From assembly GCF_014197915.1 (NCBI RefSeq), contig NZ_JACIGK010000015.1, positions 19,323 through 83,322 of the forward strand: a stretch of 64,000 nt of DNA, written 5' to 3'. Source of the stretch: Roseospira visakhapatnamensis. Lineage in GTDB: Bacteria > Pseudomonadota > Alphaproteobacteria > Rhodospirillales > Rhodospirillaceae. Shown one piece after another: positions 49,738 through 58,075 of this stretch. The notes below the pieces were generated by a model. It made no database searches. It worked only from the letters and a program-made list of their open reading frames with translations, and was not told the origin of the DNA. Made by a program: the position numbers and the translations under genes. Within the stretch, counting starts at the first letter, position 1; every line of letters starts with the position of its first letter.

Positions 49738-49914
49738 TCACTCGGCCTGGGCGGCGGAGGCGGCCTCCTCGCGCCGGGCCTGGGCATGCAGGGCGCGGAT
49801 CCGTTTGTCGGCGCGCTTCTGAAAATAGATGACGGCCTGGACGCTGCGCACCAGCACCCAGAGCAAGCCCAGGACCATCACGGCGACCAAGATGAATGTC
49901 ACGGCATCGGGCAC
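49738..49914 (-). CDS. Small single-helix membrane protein
   Basis: The 58-residue protein starts with GTG after GAGGGAG. It has one membrane helix (about 4-28, AVTFILVAVMVLGLLWVLV) followed by a basic then Ala/Glu-rich cytoplasmic tail. It lies downstream of the FeoB partner gene on the same strand, 168 bases away, and upstream of guaA. Not recognised; coding potential is supported by GC3 pattern and a proper ribosome-binding site. Confidence 0.6.
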   Translation of the reverse strand: MPDAVTFILVAVMVLGLLWVLVRSVQAVIYFQKRADKRIRALHAQARREEAASAAQAE

Positions 49915-50082
49915 GGGGAGGCTCCCTCTCTTGGCGGTCGCGCGCGGCGCCGTCGGTGAGGGGCAATCCGGCCGACCCGGACCCCGGCGCGGTCCGAACG
50001 GCCGCTGGTCCCGCGTGATCCGGCGAGGCGACGACCATTGCCCCACGAAAGCGAGGGATTTTCCGCGCTCCGCCCGGGGCCG

Positions 50083-50322
50083 TCAAGGACGCTTGTCGAT
50101 CTCCTCGACGGCGCGGGTCACCGAACAGCCGCCGGCCTTGCCGCAGGAGGCGCAGGCCGGCTTGCGGCGGCCGAAGTAGCTGCGCCACAGGAAGGCAAGC
50201 GCCAGCGCGACGGCGAGGGCGACCAGCCCCCATTCCCAGGGCGTGCCCGCCGCTTCGTGGCTGAGGTCGACCACGGAGGTGGGCGACGGCAAGGACGGTC
50301 CGGCGGTCGAGGTCTCGGGCAT
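50083..50322 (-). CDS. FeoB-associated Cys-rich membrane protein
   Basis: The 79-residue protein has a membrane helix (about 30-48, WGLVALAVALALAFLW), then RRKPACASCGKAGGCS. The Cys cluster (C-x-x-C-x-x-x-x-C) after a single helix is the hallmark of the small FeoB-associated proteins (FeoC replacement in many bacteria). Its ATG shares one base with the feoB stop (TGATG), so it is co-translated. A role in Fe(II) hand-over or FeoB assembly is inferred. Confidence 0.85.
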   Translation of the reverse strand: MPETSTAGPSLPSPTSVVDLSHEAAGTPWEWGLVALAVALALAFLWRSYFGRRKPACASCGKAGGCSVTRAVEEIDKRP

Positions 50323-52859
50323 CAGGCACCATCCTGCCGGGCATCGGCGTAAGCCGGCCGCGCCAGCGTGCGGCCGAAGGGTTGACGGAACAACCCGACC
50401 ATCAGCAACAGCCCCAGGGCGGACAGGTAGACCGCCGTCATCATCTGAAGCCCGGTCAGGTTCAAGGCCGTGCCGACGGTATAGGTCAGGCTGGCCACGG
50501 TCAGCGCCAGGACCGTCGGGAAGACGATGGAAAAGACCATCCAGCGATAGGACCCGGTCTGCACCCGCACCATGATGGTGGTGGCCAGGCAGGGCGGATA
50601 GAGCGCGAAGAACAGCATGACCGCCAACGCCGTCATGGCCGTGTAGCCGGCCGCCTTCTGTTCGGCGCCCATGCGGTCTTCCAGCGTCCGGTTTTCCCCC
50701 TCGGCCTGATCGAACAGGACGCCCAGCGTGGCGACGCTGCTTTCGCGCGCGGCGAAGGAACTGAGCAGGGCCACGTTGATCTTCCAGTCGAAGTTGGCGT
50801 ACTGGGTGACCGTCTCCAGGCTGCGGCCGAGTTGCCCGAGGACGCTGTTGACGATGCGCTCGTCCTTCATCTCCCGGCGCAACGACTTGCGGGTCACCGC
50901 CAGGTCACGCAGGGCCTTTTGCGCGGCGCGGGCATGGGGGTCGCGGCTGCGCAGCAGGAACGGCGCGAAGGCGGGATGGGACTCGGTGATCCGGGCGTCC
51001 AGCGCTTGGGCGGCTTCGCGGCTGCTGGCCAGCAGGCGGTCGGCGCGGTAGTCGGTGTAGACGTTCACCAGGGTCACCAGGCTGGCCTGATCGGGAATGG
51101 CCGCCACCAGGGGATTACCCTCCAGCGAGGCGCGGAAGTCCACGATGGCGGTCTCTGCCCGGGTCAGATAGTGCGCGTCGCGCTCGGGCGACAGGCCCGG
51201 GAACTGAAGCAGCACGTAGACCACCGTGGCCACCGCCACCACCACAGTGCCCACCTTCTTGATGTAGAGCCAGGTGCGATCGAAGGAGCGGCGCAGCACG
51301 CCGGTGACCGTCGGCAGGTGGTAGTGGGGCAGTTCCATGACAAAGGGCGCGGTTTCCATGTTCCGCAGCACGGAGACCGACAGCAGCTTGGCCACCAGAA
51401 GAGCGAAGATCACCGTGATGGTGGACAGATAGAACAGCACCAGGCCCTTGGTCTCGACGAAGTAGATGTTGATGAGCAGGGTATACAGCGGCACCTTGGC
51501 CAGGCAGTTCATGAACGGCACGGTCAGGATGGTGGCCATGCGCGCGCGCTGGTCGGGAATGCCCTTGGTGGCCATCACGCCGGGCACGGCGCAGCCGCCG
51601 GCGAACACGCCGCCCAGGATGAAGGGCAGGGTGGACTGCCCGTGCAGCCCGAACCGGTGCAGGATGCGATCAAGGATGAAGGCAATGCGGGCCATGTAGC
51701 CGCTGTCTTCCAGGATCGCGATCAGGGCGAACAGGATCAGGAAGATGGGCACGTAGTTCAGGAGCGCGTTGGCGGAGTCCACCATCCACAGCCCCATGGA
51801 CCGGGCCACCGGATCGTGCAGGAACCCCGCGGACGGGAGCGCGGACCCGGCCAGGTCGCGCAGCCCCGCCAGCAGCGGCCAGGTGACCTTGGTCAGTTCG
51901 TAGCCCTGGACGATCGACAATTCGTAGATGACCCAGACCGTCAGCGTCAGGAACAGCGGCGCCAGCCACCGGTTCAGGAGGAAGCGGTCCACCCGCTCGG
52001 TCAGGGAGACGCGGCCGGGATCCTGATGCCGCACGCAGGTGGCCATGATGTCGCCGGCCAGATGGTCGCGACAGCCGGCCACGTGATCGGACGCCGACAG
52101 GCCCTTGCGATGGGCGAAATCCTCGGCGGTGCGGCGTGCCTGATCGAGGAGGCCGTGGGCATTGGTGAGGCAGTCATGCAGCAGGCGTTCGGCCTCGGCG
52201 TCCTCCTCCAGCAGCTTGACGGCCAGCCATCGCGGCGACACGGCGGCCTGTACCGACGGCAGTTCCGACAACCGCGCCTGCAGGGCGGCCATGCCCTCCT
52301 CCAGGTCGCCGTAGTTCAGCGTCGCCGGCGCGGTCTGGCCGGCGCGGTCGGCGGCCTCGCGGATGGCCCGCCGCAGGTCCTCGCGGCCCGTGCCCTTGTG
52401 GCCCACCAGCCCGACCACCGGCACGCACAGGCGGCGCGACAGCGTCGCCATGTCGATGGTCATTCCGTGGCGGCGGGCCACGTCCATCATGTTGAGGGCG
52501 ATCACCACGGGAACGCCCATCTCCAGCAACTGGAACGTCAGGTGCAGGCCGCGCCGCAGATTGGACGCGTCGAGGACGTTGACGACCACGTCGGGCCGCT
52601 CGGTGAGCAGGAACTCACGCGCGACCCGCTCCTCCAGCGAGAACGAGGTCAGGCTGTAGGTCCCCGGCAGATCGACCAGTTCCACGGTGCGCCCGTCGTC
52701 CCGATAGGCGCCGCTCTTCTTGTCCACGGTCACGCCGGGATAGTTGGCGATGTGCTGGTGCACACCCGTCAGGGCATTGAACAGCGTGGACTTGCCACAG
52801 TTCGGCTGTCCTGCCAGGGCCACCAGCAGGCGGCGCGACGACGCGGGGGAGTCAGGCAT
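50322..52859 (-). CDS. feoB: Ferrous iron transporter FeoB
   Basis: The 845-residue inner-membrane protein imports Fe(II). The N-terminal GTPase domain has G1 GQPNCGKST, the G3 motif DLPGTYSL, and the G4 NMMD. A helical GDI-like region follows, then two gate domains with core segments such as GGVFAGGCAVPGVMATKGI and SSFAARESSVATLGVLF. A large soluble insert lies around residues 575-690. Start at the ATG giving MPDSPASSRRLLVALAG, overlapping feoA by 8 bases. Confidence 0.97.
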   Translation of the reverse strand: MPDSPASSRRLLVALAGQPNCGKSTLFNALTGVHQHIANYPGVTVDKKSGAYRDDGRTVELVDLPGTYSLTSFSLEERVAREFLLTERPDVVVNVLDASNLRRGLHLTFQLLEMGVPVVIALNMMDVARRHGMTIDMATLSRRLCVPVVGLVGHKGTGREDLRRAIREAADRAGQTAPATLNYGDLEEGMAALQARLSELPSVQAAVSPRWLAVKLLEEDAEAERLLHDCLTNAHGLLDQARRTAEDFAHRKGLSASDHVAGCRDHLAGDIMATCVRHQDPGRVSLTERVDRFLLNRWLAPLFLTLTVWVIYELSIVQGYELTKVTWPLLAGLRDLAGSALPSAGFLHDPVARSMGLWMVDSANALLNYVPIFLILFALIAILEDSGYMARIAFILDRILHRFGLHGQSTLPFILGGVFAGGCAVPGVMATKGIPDQRARMATILTVPFMNCLAKVPLYTLLINIYFVETKGLVLFYLSTITVIFALLVAKLLSVSVLRNMETAPFVMELPHYHLPTVTGVLRRSFDRTWLYIKKVGTVVVAVATVVYVLLQFPGLSPERDAHYLTRAETAIVDFRASLEGNPLVAAIPDQASLVTLVNVYTDYRADRLLASSREAAQALDARITESHPAFAPFLLRSRDPHARAAQKALRDLAVTRKSLRREMKDERIVNSVLGQLGRSLETVTQYANFDWKINVALLSSFAARESSVATLGVLFDQAEGENRTLEDRMGAEQKAAGYTAMTALAVMLFFALYPPCLATTIMVRVQTGSYRWMVFSIVFPTVLALTVASLTYTVGTALNLTGLQMMTAVYLSALGLLLMVGLFRQPFGRTLARPAYADARQDGA

Positions 52860-53406
52860 CCAGGACCTCGATGCGGGCCGCCTCGGCCCGACGCACGGAA
52901 ACAAGGGTGGCGCCGACGCGCACCTCGATCGGGTCGTTCAGGGGGGCGCTACGCACCACCGTGAGGGTGGCGTTGGGCACCAGGCCGATGTCCATCAGCC
53001 GCTGGCGCACCGCGCCGCGCCCATGCAGGGCGAAGATTCGACAGCTCTCGCCGGGTGCGATGTCGTTCAGGGACCGCCCCTCGAACGGGGGCACATGCCG
53101 CAGGCCCCGACCCCGGCCCCAGCCGTGTCCGTGCCCATGATGACCGTGCCCATGGTGACCCTGGCCGTGACCATGACCATGACACCGGCCGGGTCCATGC
53201 TCCGTCCCGGGGTCGCTCGCGGACGCGCTATCGCCGCTGCTCGCGGTCTGGTGTCCGCCACGCCGACCCCATCGCCAGCGCCGGGCGCGACCGGTGTTTG
53301 CGTCGTCGCCCGGGCCATCCCAGTCGTCCGGCGCCGGTCCCCCGCCGAGGGCATCGCCTGCGCCCCGACACCGGACACCCTGGCTCCGCCTCATGGCCTT
53401 GAACAT
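52852..53406 (-). CDS. feoA: FeoA with a His/Gly-rich N-terminal extension
   Basis: The 184-residue protein has a FeoA (SH3-like) domain at residues 108-184: LNDIAPGESCRIFALHG, RQRLMDIGLVPNATLTV and DPIEVRVGATLVSVRR. Before it is a roughly 105-residue extension containing HGHGHGQGHHGHGHHGHGHG, absent from ordinary 75-90-residue FeoA proteins. Such a tract should bind transition metals. I placed the start at ATG 53406 (AGAGGACACAAGACC upstream); a later start inside the extension cannot be excluded, but the His tract remains in frame with FeoA. First gene of the feo operon. Confidence 0.9.
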   Translation of the reverse strand: MFKAMRRSQGVRCRGAGDALGGGPAPDDWDGPGDDANTGRARRWRWGRRGGHQTASSGDSASASDPGTEHGPGRCHGHGHGQGHHGHGHHGHGHGWGRGRGLRHVPPFEGRSLNDIAPGESCRIFALHGRGAVRQRLMDIGLVPNATLTVVRSAPLNDPIEVRVGATLVSVRRAEAARIEVLDA

Positions 53407-53863
53407 GGTCTTGTGTCCTCTTCTCTCACCGACCTCCGAACGGTCGGCTCTCCGGGGCGTCGCCGTCCCTTGCCTGTCGAGCGCCGTTCGGGCGATCCTT
53501 TCACCACAGGTCGCCACAGTAATTGAGAATAATTCGCACGTCCAGGGATTTGTTGGGGCTTTTCGCGCGCACGCCGATGCCCATATCGATCTCACCCGTA
53601 TCAAACCGGCGCGATTCCTGTCTGGCTGATCCGGTCTGGCTGACGTCTGTCATGGCGCGCGTGTCGCCGACCGGTCCACAGTGACCCTCGTGAGGCGGCT
53701 GTCCTGCCGGCCCCGTTCCAGAGTGCGTTTCCGTTCCGGTCCCGGCGTCAGCCTGGCGTGGGGCCCGGGAGGGTTTGACCCCGCCACGACCGTCCCAGGA
53801 CCAGACCACGGATCCGGTGGGCTGGCCGGAGACTCCCTTTGCTCCAGCCGAAGTCGCTGTGCC
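53407..53863. other. 457-base divergent region between feoA and oxyR
   Basis: No gene is visible. An AT-richer island at 53510-53545 contains the Fur-box candidate. The oxyR-proximal 180 bases are GC-rich with no convincing promoter. Confidence 0.5.
53524..53538. promoter_or_regulatory. Fur-box candidate upstream of feoAB
   Basis: TGAGAAT-A-ATTCGCA is a 7-1-7 inverted repeat with one mismatch, the geometry and sequence style of Fur operators. It lies in an AT-rich island 118 bases upstream of the feoA start. Iron-dependent repression of feo by Fur is widespread, so this is probably its site; Irr or another Fur-family protein is an alternative. Confidence 0.65.
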
Positions 53864-54826
53864 ATGCGCCCTCTTCCCACGCCCCGTCAACTGCGATACC
53901 TGGTGACCGTCGCCGAGACGCTGCACTTCGGTCAGGCGGCGGAACGCTGTCATGTCACGCAATCCACGCTGTCTGCGGGGATTCGCGAACTCGAAACCCT
54001 GCTCGGCGCGACCCTGATCGAACGGCAGACGCGCCGCCAGGTGGTGATCACGCCCCTGGGGCGGGACATCGTCGACCGCGCCGAGCGCCTGCTGGCCGAC
54101 ATCGAGTCCCTGGTGGACGCCGCCCAGGTCGGGATGCGGCCCTTGAGCGGCCTGTTCCGCCTGGGGGTCATTCCGACCATCGGTCCCTACGTGATGCCGC
54201 TGGCGTTGCCGGCGCTGCGACGGGCCTATCCGGACCTGCGTCTCTACCTGCGGGAGGACCCCTCGACCGCGCTGCTGGACGCGCTGGCCGCCGGCCGGCT
54301 GGACGCGGCGCTGCTGGCCCAGCCGTTCGACCTGCGCGGCAATCGGGGCGAGGAACTGGGGCAGGAGGACGTGATGGTCGCCCTGCCGGCCGACCATCCC
54401 TTGGCCGCCGGAACGCACGTCGCCGAGGCGGACCTGAGCACCGAGCCGCTGTTGACCCTGGAAGACGGCCACTGTCTGCGGGATCACGCGCTCGCCGCCT
54501 GCCATCTGGACGGGGGGCGCGGCTCCGAGACCTTCCAGGCCACGAGTCTGAACACCCTGACGCAGATGGTGGCGGGCGGCCTGGGCTTCACCCTGCTGCC
54601 GCGCATCGCCGTGGCGCGCGAGGTCGCGCCGGGCAGCGGCGTGGTGGTCCGTCCCCTGGCCGGCAGGACCACGCCGGCGCGCCGCCTGGTGCTGTGCTGG
54701 CGCCCCGGCGTGGCCCACGAGCGCAATCAGCGCCTGCTGGCCGCCGCGCTGCGGGAGGCCTGCCGGGAAGCGATCGATGACGGCGAGGCGGCCGAGGCGG
54801 CGCCGCGGGGCGATGCCACCGCCTGA
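53864..54826 (+). CDS. oxyR: OxyR, hydrogen-peroxide-sensing LysR regulator
   Basis: The 320-residue LysR protein has an N-terminal helix-turn-helix (FGQAAERCHVTQSTLSAGIRELE) and the OxyR-specific segment LLTLEDGHCLRDHALAAC. C204 and C213 are spaced as the peroxide-sensing pair of E. coli OxyR (C199, C208). On oxidation it activates catalase and peroxidase genes; none lies next to it. Start at the ATG giving MRPLPTPRQLRYL. Its location next to feo links iron uptake and peroxide defence, which is sensible but unproven. Confidence 0.93.
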   Translation: MRPLPTPRQLRYLVTVAETLHFGQAAERCHVTQSTLSAGIRELETLLGATLIERQTRRQVVITPLGRDIVDRAERLLADIESLVDAAQVGMRPLSGLFRLGVIPTIGPYVMPLALPALRRAYPDLRLYLREDPSTALLDALAAGRLDAALLAQPFDLRGNRGEELGQEDVMVALPADHPLAAGTHVAEADLSTEPLLTLEDGHCLRDHALAACHLDGGRGSETFQATSLNTLTQMVAGGLGFTLLPRIAVAREVAPGSGVVVRPLAGRTTPARRLVLCWRPGVAHERNQRLLAAALREACREAIDDGEAAEAAPRGDATA

Positions 54827-54973
54827 CGCGGCGGTGCCGTCCGGCGGTCCGGCGGGTGTGGCGCGTCGGCCATCGCATGCCACCATGTCGTGGTCGCGGC
54901 AGGCGCGCTCTTGTCGGTGCCGACCGGGGGTGCGAGACTTCTTACGGTTTTTCTCAAGCCATGGATTCCCGTC

Positions 54974-56215
54974 ATGACCCCCGTGCAAGCGCGCACGGCG
55001 CTGGGTTTTTCCTGCGCCGGTCACGCCGTCAGCCATATCTACGAGCCCATCTTCTATGTGGTGGCGCTGGTCCTGCCGGCGCAGTTCGGCGTGTCCTACG
55101 AGGGGGCGCTGGCCTTGATCCTGGCCGGTAAGCTGATGTTCGGCATCGCCGCGCCCGTCACCGGCTGGCTGGGGGACCGCTGGAGCGCCACCGGCATGAT
55201 GGCCGTCTACTTCCTGGGCGTGGGGGGCAGCGCCGTGTGGGCCGGCCTGGCCGGCGGACCGGTCGAGATGGCCGTGGCGCTGACGGTCCTCGGCGTGTTC
55301 GGGTCCATCTACCACCCGGTGGGCATCGCCTGGCTGGTGCGGACGGCCGTCAACCGGGGCCAGGCGCTCGGCTTCAACGGGGCGTTCGGAGCCCTGGGAC
55401 CGGCGGTGGGCGGGGTGAGCGCCGGTGTGCTGATCGATCTGTTCGGCTGGCGGTCGGCCTTCCTGATCCCCGGCGGGCTGACCGTGATGATCGGCCTGGC
55501 CTTCGTATGGATGCTGGCCCGGGGCGTGATCATCGAGACCAAGACCGACGCGCGCGCCGATCCGGCCCCCGATCGCCGCGACACGGTGCGGGTCTACGGC
55601 ATCGTCGCCCTGACCATGCTGGCGGGCGGGCTCATCTACCAGGCCACCCAGGCCAGCATGCCCAAGCTGTTCGACGACCGCCTGGGGGCGGCCTGGGGCG
55701 ACCTGTTCGGCGGCGGCGCCAGCGGGATCGGCGTGGCGGTGATGCTGGTCTACGGGATCGCGGCGGTGTTCCAGATCCTGACGGGGTATCTGGCCGACCG
55801 GCTGTCGCTGAAGTCCGTATACGTGGGCATGTATGTCCTTCAGGCCCCCGTCCTGGCCCTGGCCGCCGTGGCCACCGGCCTGCCGCTGCTGCTGGTGGCG
55901 GTGCTGATGGTGTCGTTCAACATCGGCGCGCTGCCGGCGGAGAACAGCCTGCTGGCCCGCTATACGCCCAGCCGCTGGCGCTCCACCGCCTACGGCCTGA
56001 AATTCGTGCTGGCCTTCGGCTTCAGCGGTTTGGCGCTGCCCCTGGTGGGGCTGGTGCGGGCCACCACCGGCGACTTCGCGGTGCTGTTCCTGCTGCTGTC
56101 GGCCCTGGCGGCGCTGGTCGTGGTCGTCGGCCTGCGGCTGCCCGGCGAACGGCCCCGGGAGGCCGCACCCCCGGCGCCCGATGCCGTCAAGGCGCCGGTC
56201 GCGGCGGCGGAGTAG
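54974..56215 (+). CDS. Major facilitator superfamily transporter
   Basis: The 413-residue protein has twelve predicted helices, the loop 2-3 motif GWLGDRWSATG and a central cytoplasmic loop with TKTDARADPAPDRRD. It resembles fosmidomycin-resistance-type and related efflux permeases (FGSIYHPVGIAWLV is characteristic), but the substrate is unknown. Start at the ATG giving MTPVQARTALGF; an upstream extension is unlikely. It follows oxyR by 147 bases on the same strand. Confidence 0.85.
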   Translation: MTPVQARTALGFSCAGHAVSHIYEPIFYVVALVLPAQFGVSYEGALALILAGKLMFGIAAPVTGWLGDRWSATGMMAVYFLGVGGSAVWAGLAGGPVEMAVALTVLGVFGSIYHPVGIAWLVRTAVNRGQALGFNGAFGALGPAVGGVSAGVLIDLFGWRSAFLIPGGLTVMIGLAFVWMLARGVIIETKTDARADPAPDRRDTVRVYGIVALTMLAGGLIYQATQASMPKLFDDRLGAAWGDLFGGGASGIGVAVMLVYGIAAVFQILTGYLADRLSLKSVYVGMYVLQAPVLALAAVATGLPLLLVAVLMVSFNIGALPAENSLLARYTPSRWRSTAYGLKFVLAFGFSGLALPLVGLVRATTGDFAVLFLLLSALAALVVVVGLRLPGERPREAAPPAPDAVKAPVAAAE

Positions 56216-56482
56216 GGGACGACCGGTCCGCCGTGGTGGGGCGTTGCGGTGGTCGCGGACCCACGACCGATGCATGTGGCGCATACCCCGGGCGGGCCGG
56301 CCCGGATCCGCCGGGGGCGTGGGCGCCGGTCCGGGGCTTTCCTCGACGGGCCACTCGTGGCAGGATACCTAGGGTGGCCGACGCCCCGAAGATCGATCCT
56401 TGTCGGGTGCCGGGTCTGCCGGTTGTCTGGGGCGGGACCGGTCGTGCCGGGGACCGGCGCGCCGGAAACACGGTTCGGACAC

Positions 56483-56516
56483 AAAAAAAACCCCGGAAAG
56501 CCAAGGCTTTCCGGGG
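56483..56516 (-). terminator. Perfect leftward rho-independent terminator
   Basis: On the minus strand CCCCGGAAAGCC (56516-56505) pairs perfectly with GGCTTTCCGGGG (56502-56491) around a two-base core (tip unpaired), followed by eight T residues. It is the strongest terminator in the window. No known leftward gene precedes it; only a 55-codon ORF lies upstream. Confidence 0.9.
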
Positions 56517-56562
56517 CAAGTGGAACAGGGAGGTTTCACGTCTGGGAGACGTCGGGAACCCG

Positions 56563-56730
56563 TCAGAGACGAGACCCGCACCGGATGAGGCATCCGATGT
56601 TCCGTTGCGTCAAGCCAAGCTTCGCCTTGGCATCCAAGGATGCCTTGGGAACACGACCATCCGCGTGACAATCGACGATCACGACGATCATCTGCGGTGG
56701 ACCGTAAGCGGCCGGACGACCGACCACCAT
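56563..56730 (-). CDS. Hypothetical 55-residue protein or sRNA locus
   Basis: The ORF starts MVVGRPAAYGPPQM and ends IGCLIRCGSRL, 47 bases before the strong terminator. GGAAAAGAG precedes the ATG. The GRP-x-x-Y opening followed by a possible helix-turn-helix-like ADGRVPKASLDAKAKLGLT is faintly reminiscent of small DNA-binding proteins, but I do not recognise a family. Codon third positions are not GC-biased as in neighbouring genes, so it may be recent DNA or not coding. The transcript could instead be a small RNA. Confidence 0.35.
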   Translation of the reverse strand: MVVGRPAAYGPPQMIVVIVDCHADGRVPKASLDAKAKLGLTQRNIGCLIRCGSRL

Positions 56731-56963
56731 ACTCTTTTCCGTACAGATGCCATGCGTCCTTATCATGGCTGTTGAAGGTCTTGGCGTCGGCCTGGTCCCC
56801 TCGGCCGCCATGCGGGATCGCCGGAAACCCTCGCCAACGCGGGACTTGGCCGGAGCGGCCCTTGCGCGACCCGTGTTGATAGTTTTACAAGAGGATGGTG
56901 GCTATTCTTGACTTGGCCGGTGCTTGATCCGGTCGCGGTTGGCGCCGACGGAGGTGGCAAGAC

Positions 56964-57803
56964 ATGGACAAGGCGCCGGACAGCGGACGGCGAGGACAGG
57001 AAAAGCGCACCTTTTCCATTGAGCGGCACATGCGGCGCGCCGATGGCTTGGGGCCGGCAATGGGTCTTGGCGCCCTGACCGAGGTCGGCGAACTGGGCAC
57101 CCTGGTGGCGGATATTCGTGCCCTGCGGGAGGAGGTGCGGGCCCTGCGCGAGCAGATGGACGCGCGCGACCGCGAGGCGCCCGGGCCGGCGCCGGTCGAA
57201 CCCCAGGCCGAGCCGACACCGGAGCCCGCGCCGGAACCCGCCCATCATCACGGGATGGCGCACGATGACGAGGAAGCCCAGCTTCTGCGCATCGAGGTGG
57301 CCCGCATGGTGCGGAGCCTGGCCACGGCCAAGCGCGAGATCGCCGAGATCAAGCATCCGATGGCCCAGGCCGACGATGATCGCATGGTCCGGGCCGCGAG
57401 CGAACTGGATGCCATCGTCGCCGCCACCGAGCGGGCCACCAACTCCATCATGGACGCCGCCGAGGCCATCACTGGCCACTGCGACGCCATGCTGACCGAG
57501 GTCGGCGACACCGACCTGCTGTCCCCGCGCTTGCATGACATGAGCAATCAGGCGGCTCTGATCTTCGAGGCGTGCAACTTCCAGGACATCACCGGTCAGC
57601 GCATCACCAAGGTGGTCAAGACCCTGGAGTTCATCGAGGACCGCATCCGCGCCATTGTCGAGGAGTGGGGCCGGGATGCCTTCCTCGACTTGCCGCTGCC
57701 CCAGGACGATGCGTCGGCCGACGAGGAAAGCCGGCTGCTGAACGGTCCGCAGCTTGAAAACCAGGGCCTCAGCCAGGACGACATCGATTCCCTGTTCGGA
57801 TGA
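56964..57803 (+). CDS. cheZ: Protein phosphatase CheZ (alphaproteobacterial type)
   Basis: The 279-residue protein has a Pro/Glu-rich linker (about 70-95) and a long helical region. The CheZ catalytic core is CNFQDITGQRITKVV, whose Gln is the residue that hydrolyses CheY-phosphate. The C-terminal LSQDDIDSLFG peptide is the CheY/FliM-like docking tail. It would shorten the chemotaxis signal. No other chemotaxis gene is in the window, so it is remote from its partners. GGAGGTGGC precedes the ATG. Confidence 0.93.
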   Translation: MDKAPDSGRRGQEKRTFSIERHMRRADGLGPAMGLGALTEVGELGTLVADIRALREEVRALREQMDARDREAPGPAPVEPQAEPTPEPAPEPAHHHGMAHDDEEAQLLRIEVARMVRSLATAKREIAEIKHPMAQADDDRMVRAASELDAIVAATERATNSIMDAAEAITGHCDAMLTEVGDTDLLSPRLHDMSNQAALIFEACNFQDITGQRITKVVKTLEFIEDRIRAIVEEWGRDAFLDLPLPQDDASADEESRLLNGPQLENQGLSQDDIDSLFG

Positions 57804-57870
57804 CGCCGCCCATGACCCGATCGGATCGGGCCGGCTGTGATGCGTCGATTGAACAAGATTTGGTATAGGC

Positions 57871-57900
57871 TTGGCGAGACTGATCCATATGCACTATGAT
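57871..57900 (+). promoter_or_regulatory. Candidate sigma70 promoter upstream of the SPOR lipoprotein gene
   Basis: TTGGCG (57871-57876) and TATGAT (57895-57900) are separated by 18 bases, within a locally AT-rich segment after cheZ. The distance to the start codon at 58076 implies a leader of about 165 bases. Confidence 0.45.
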
Positions 57901-58075
57901 CCGCCCTGACCATTTCGGGTCTGGACGGGTGCCCGAAGGCGGGATCCGCGTTCGGGGATCATCGAGCATCACATCAACGGGCTGGAGCGTCGCGGGGGAC
58001 ATCGGGCCCGCGCGGGATGCTTGAGCGGGCGGCGCTTCGTGGCGGCGGGCGCCATGGCAGGAAGGGTGACGGCGG

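Larger units (their letters stand above)
56216..56963. other. 748-base region with an orphan leftward transcript signal
   Basis: No standard gene fills this region. It holds a strong leftward terminator (56483-56516) and a 55-codon leftward ORF (56563-56730). On the right are AT-rich bases (56876-56910) that probably include the cheZ promoter. GC content is lower than in flanking genes between about 56470 and 56770. Confidence 0.5.
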
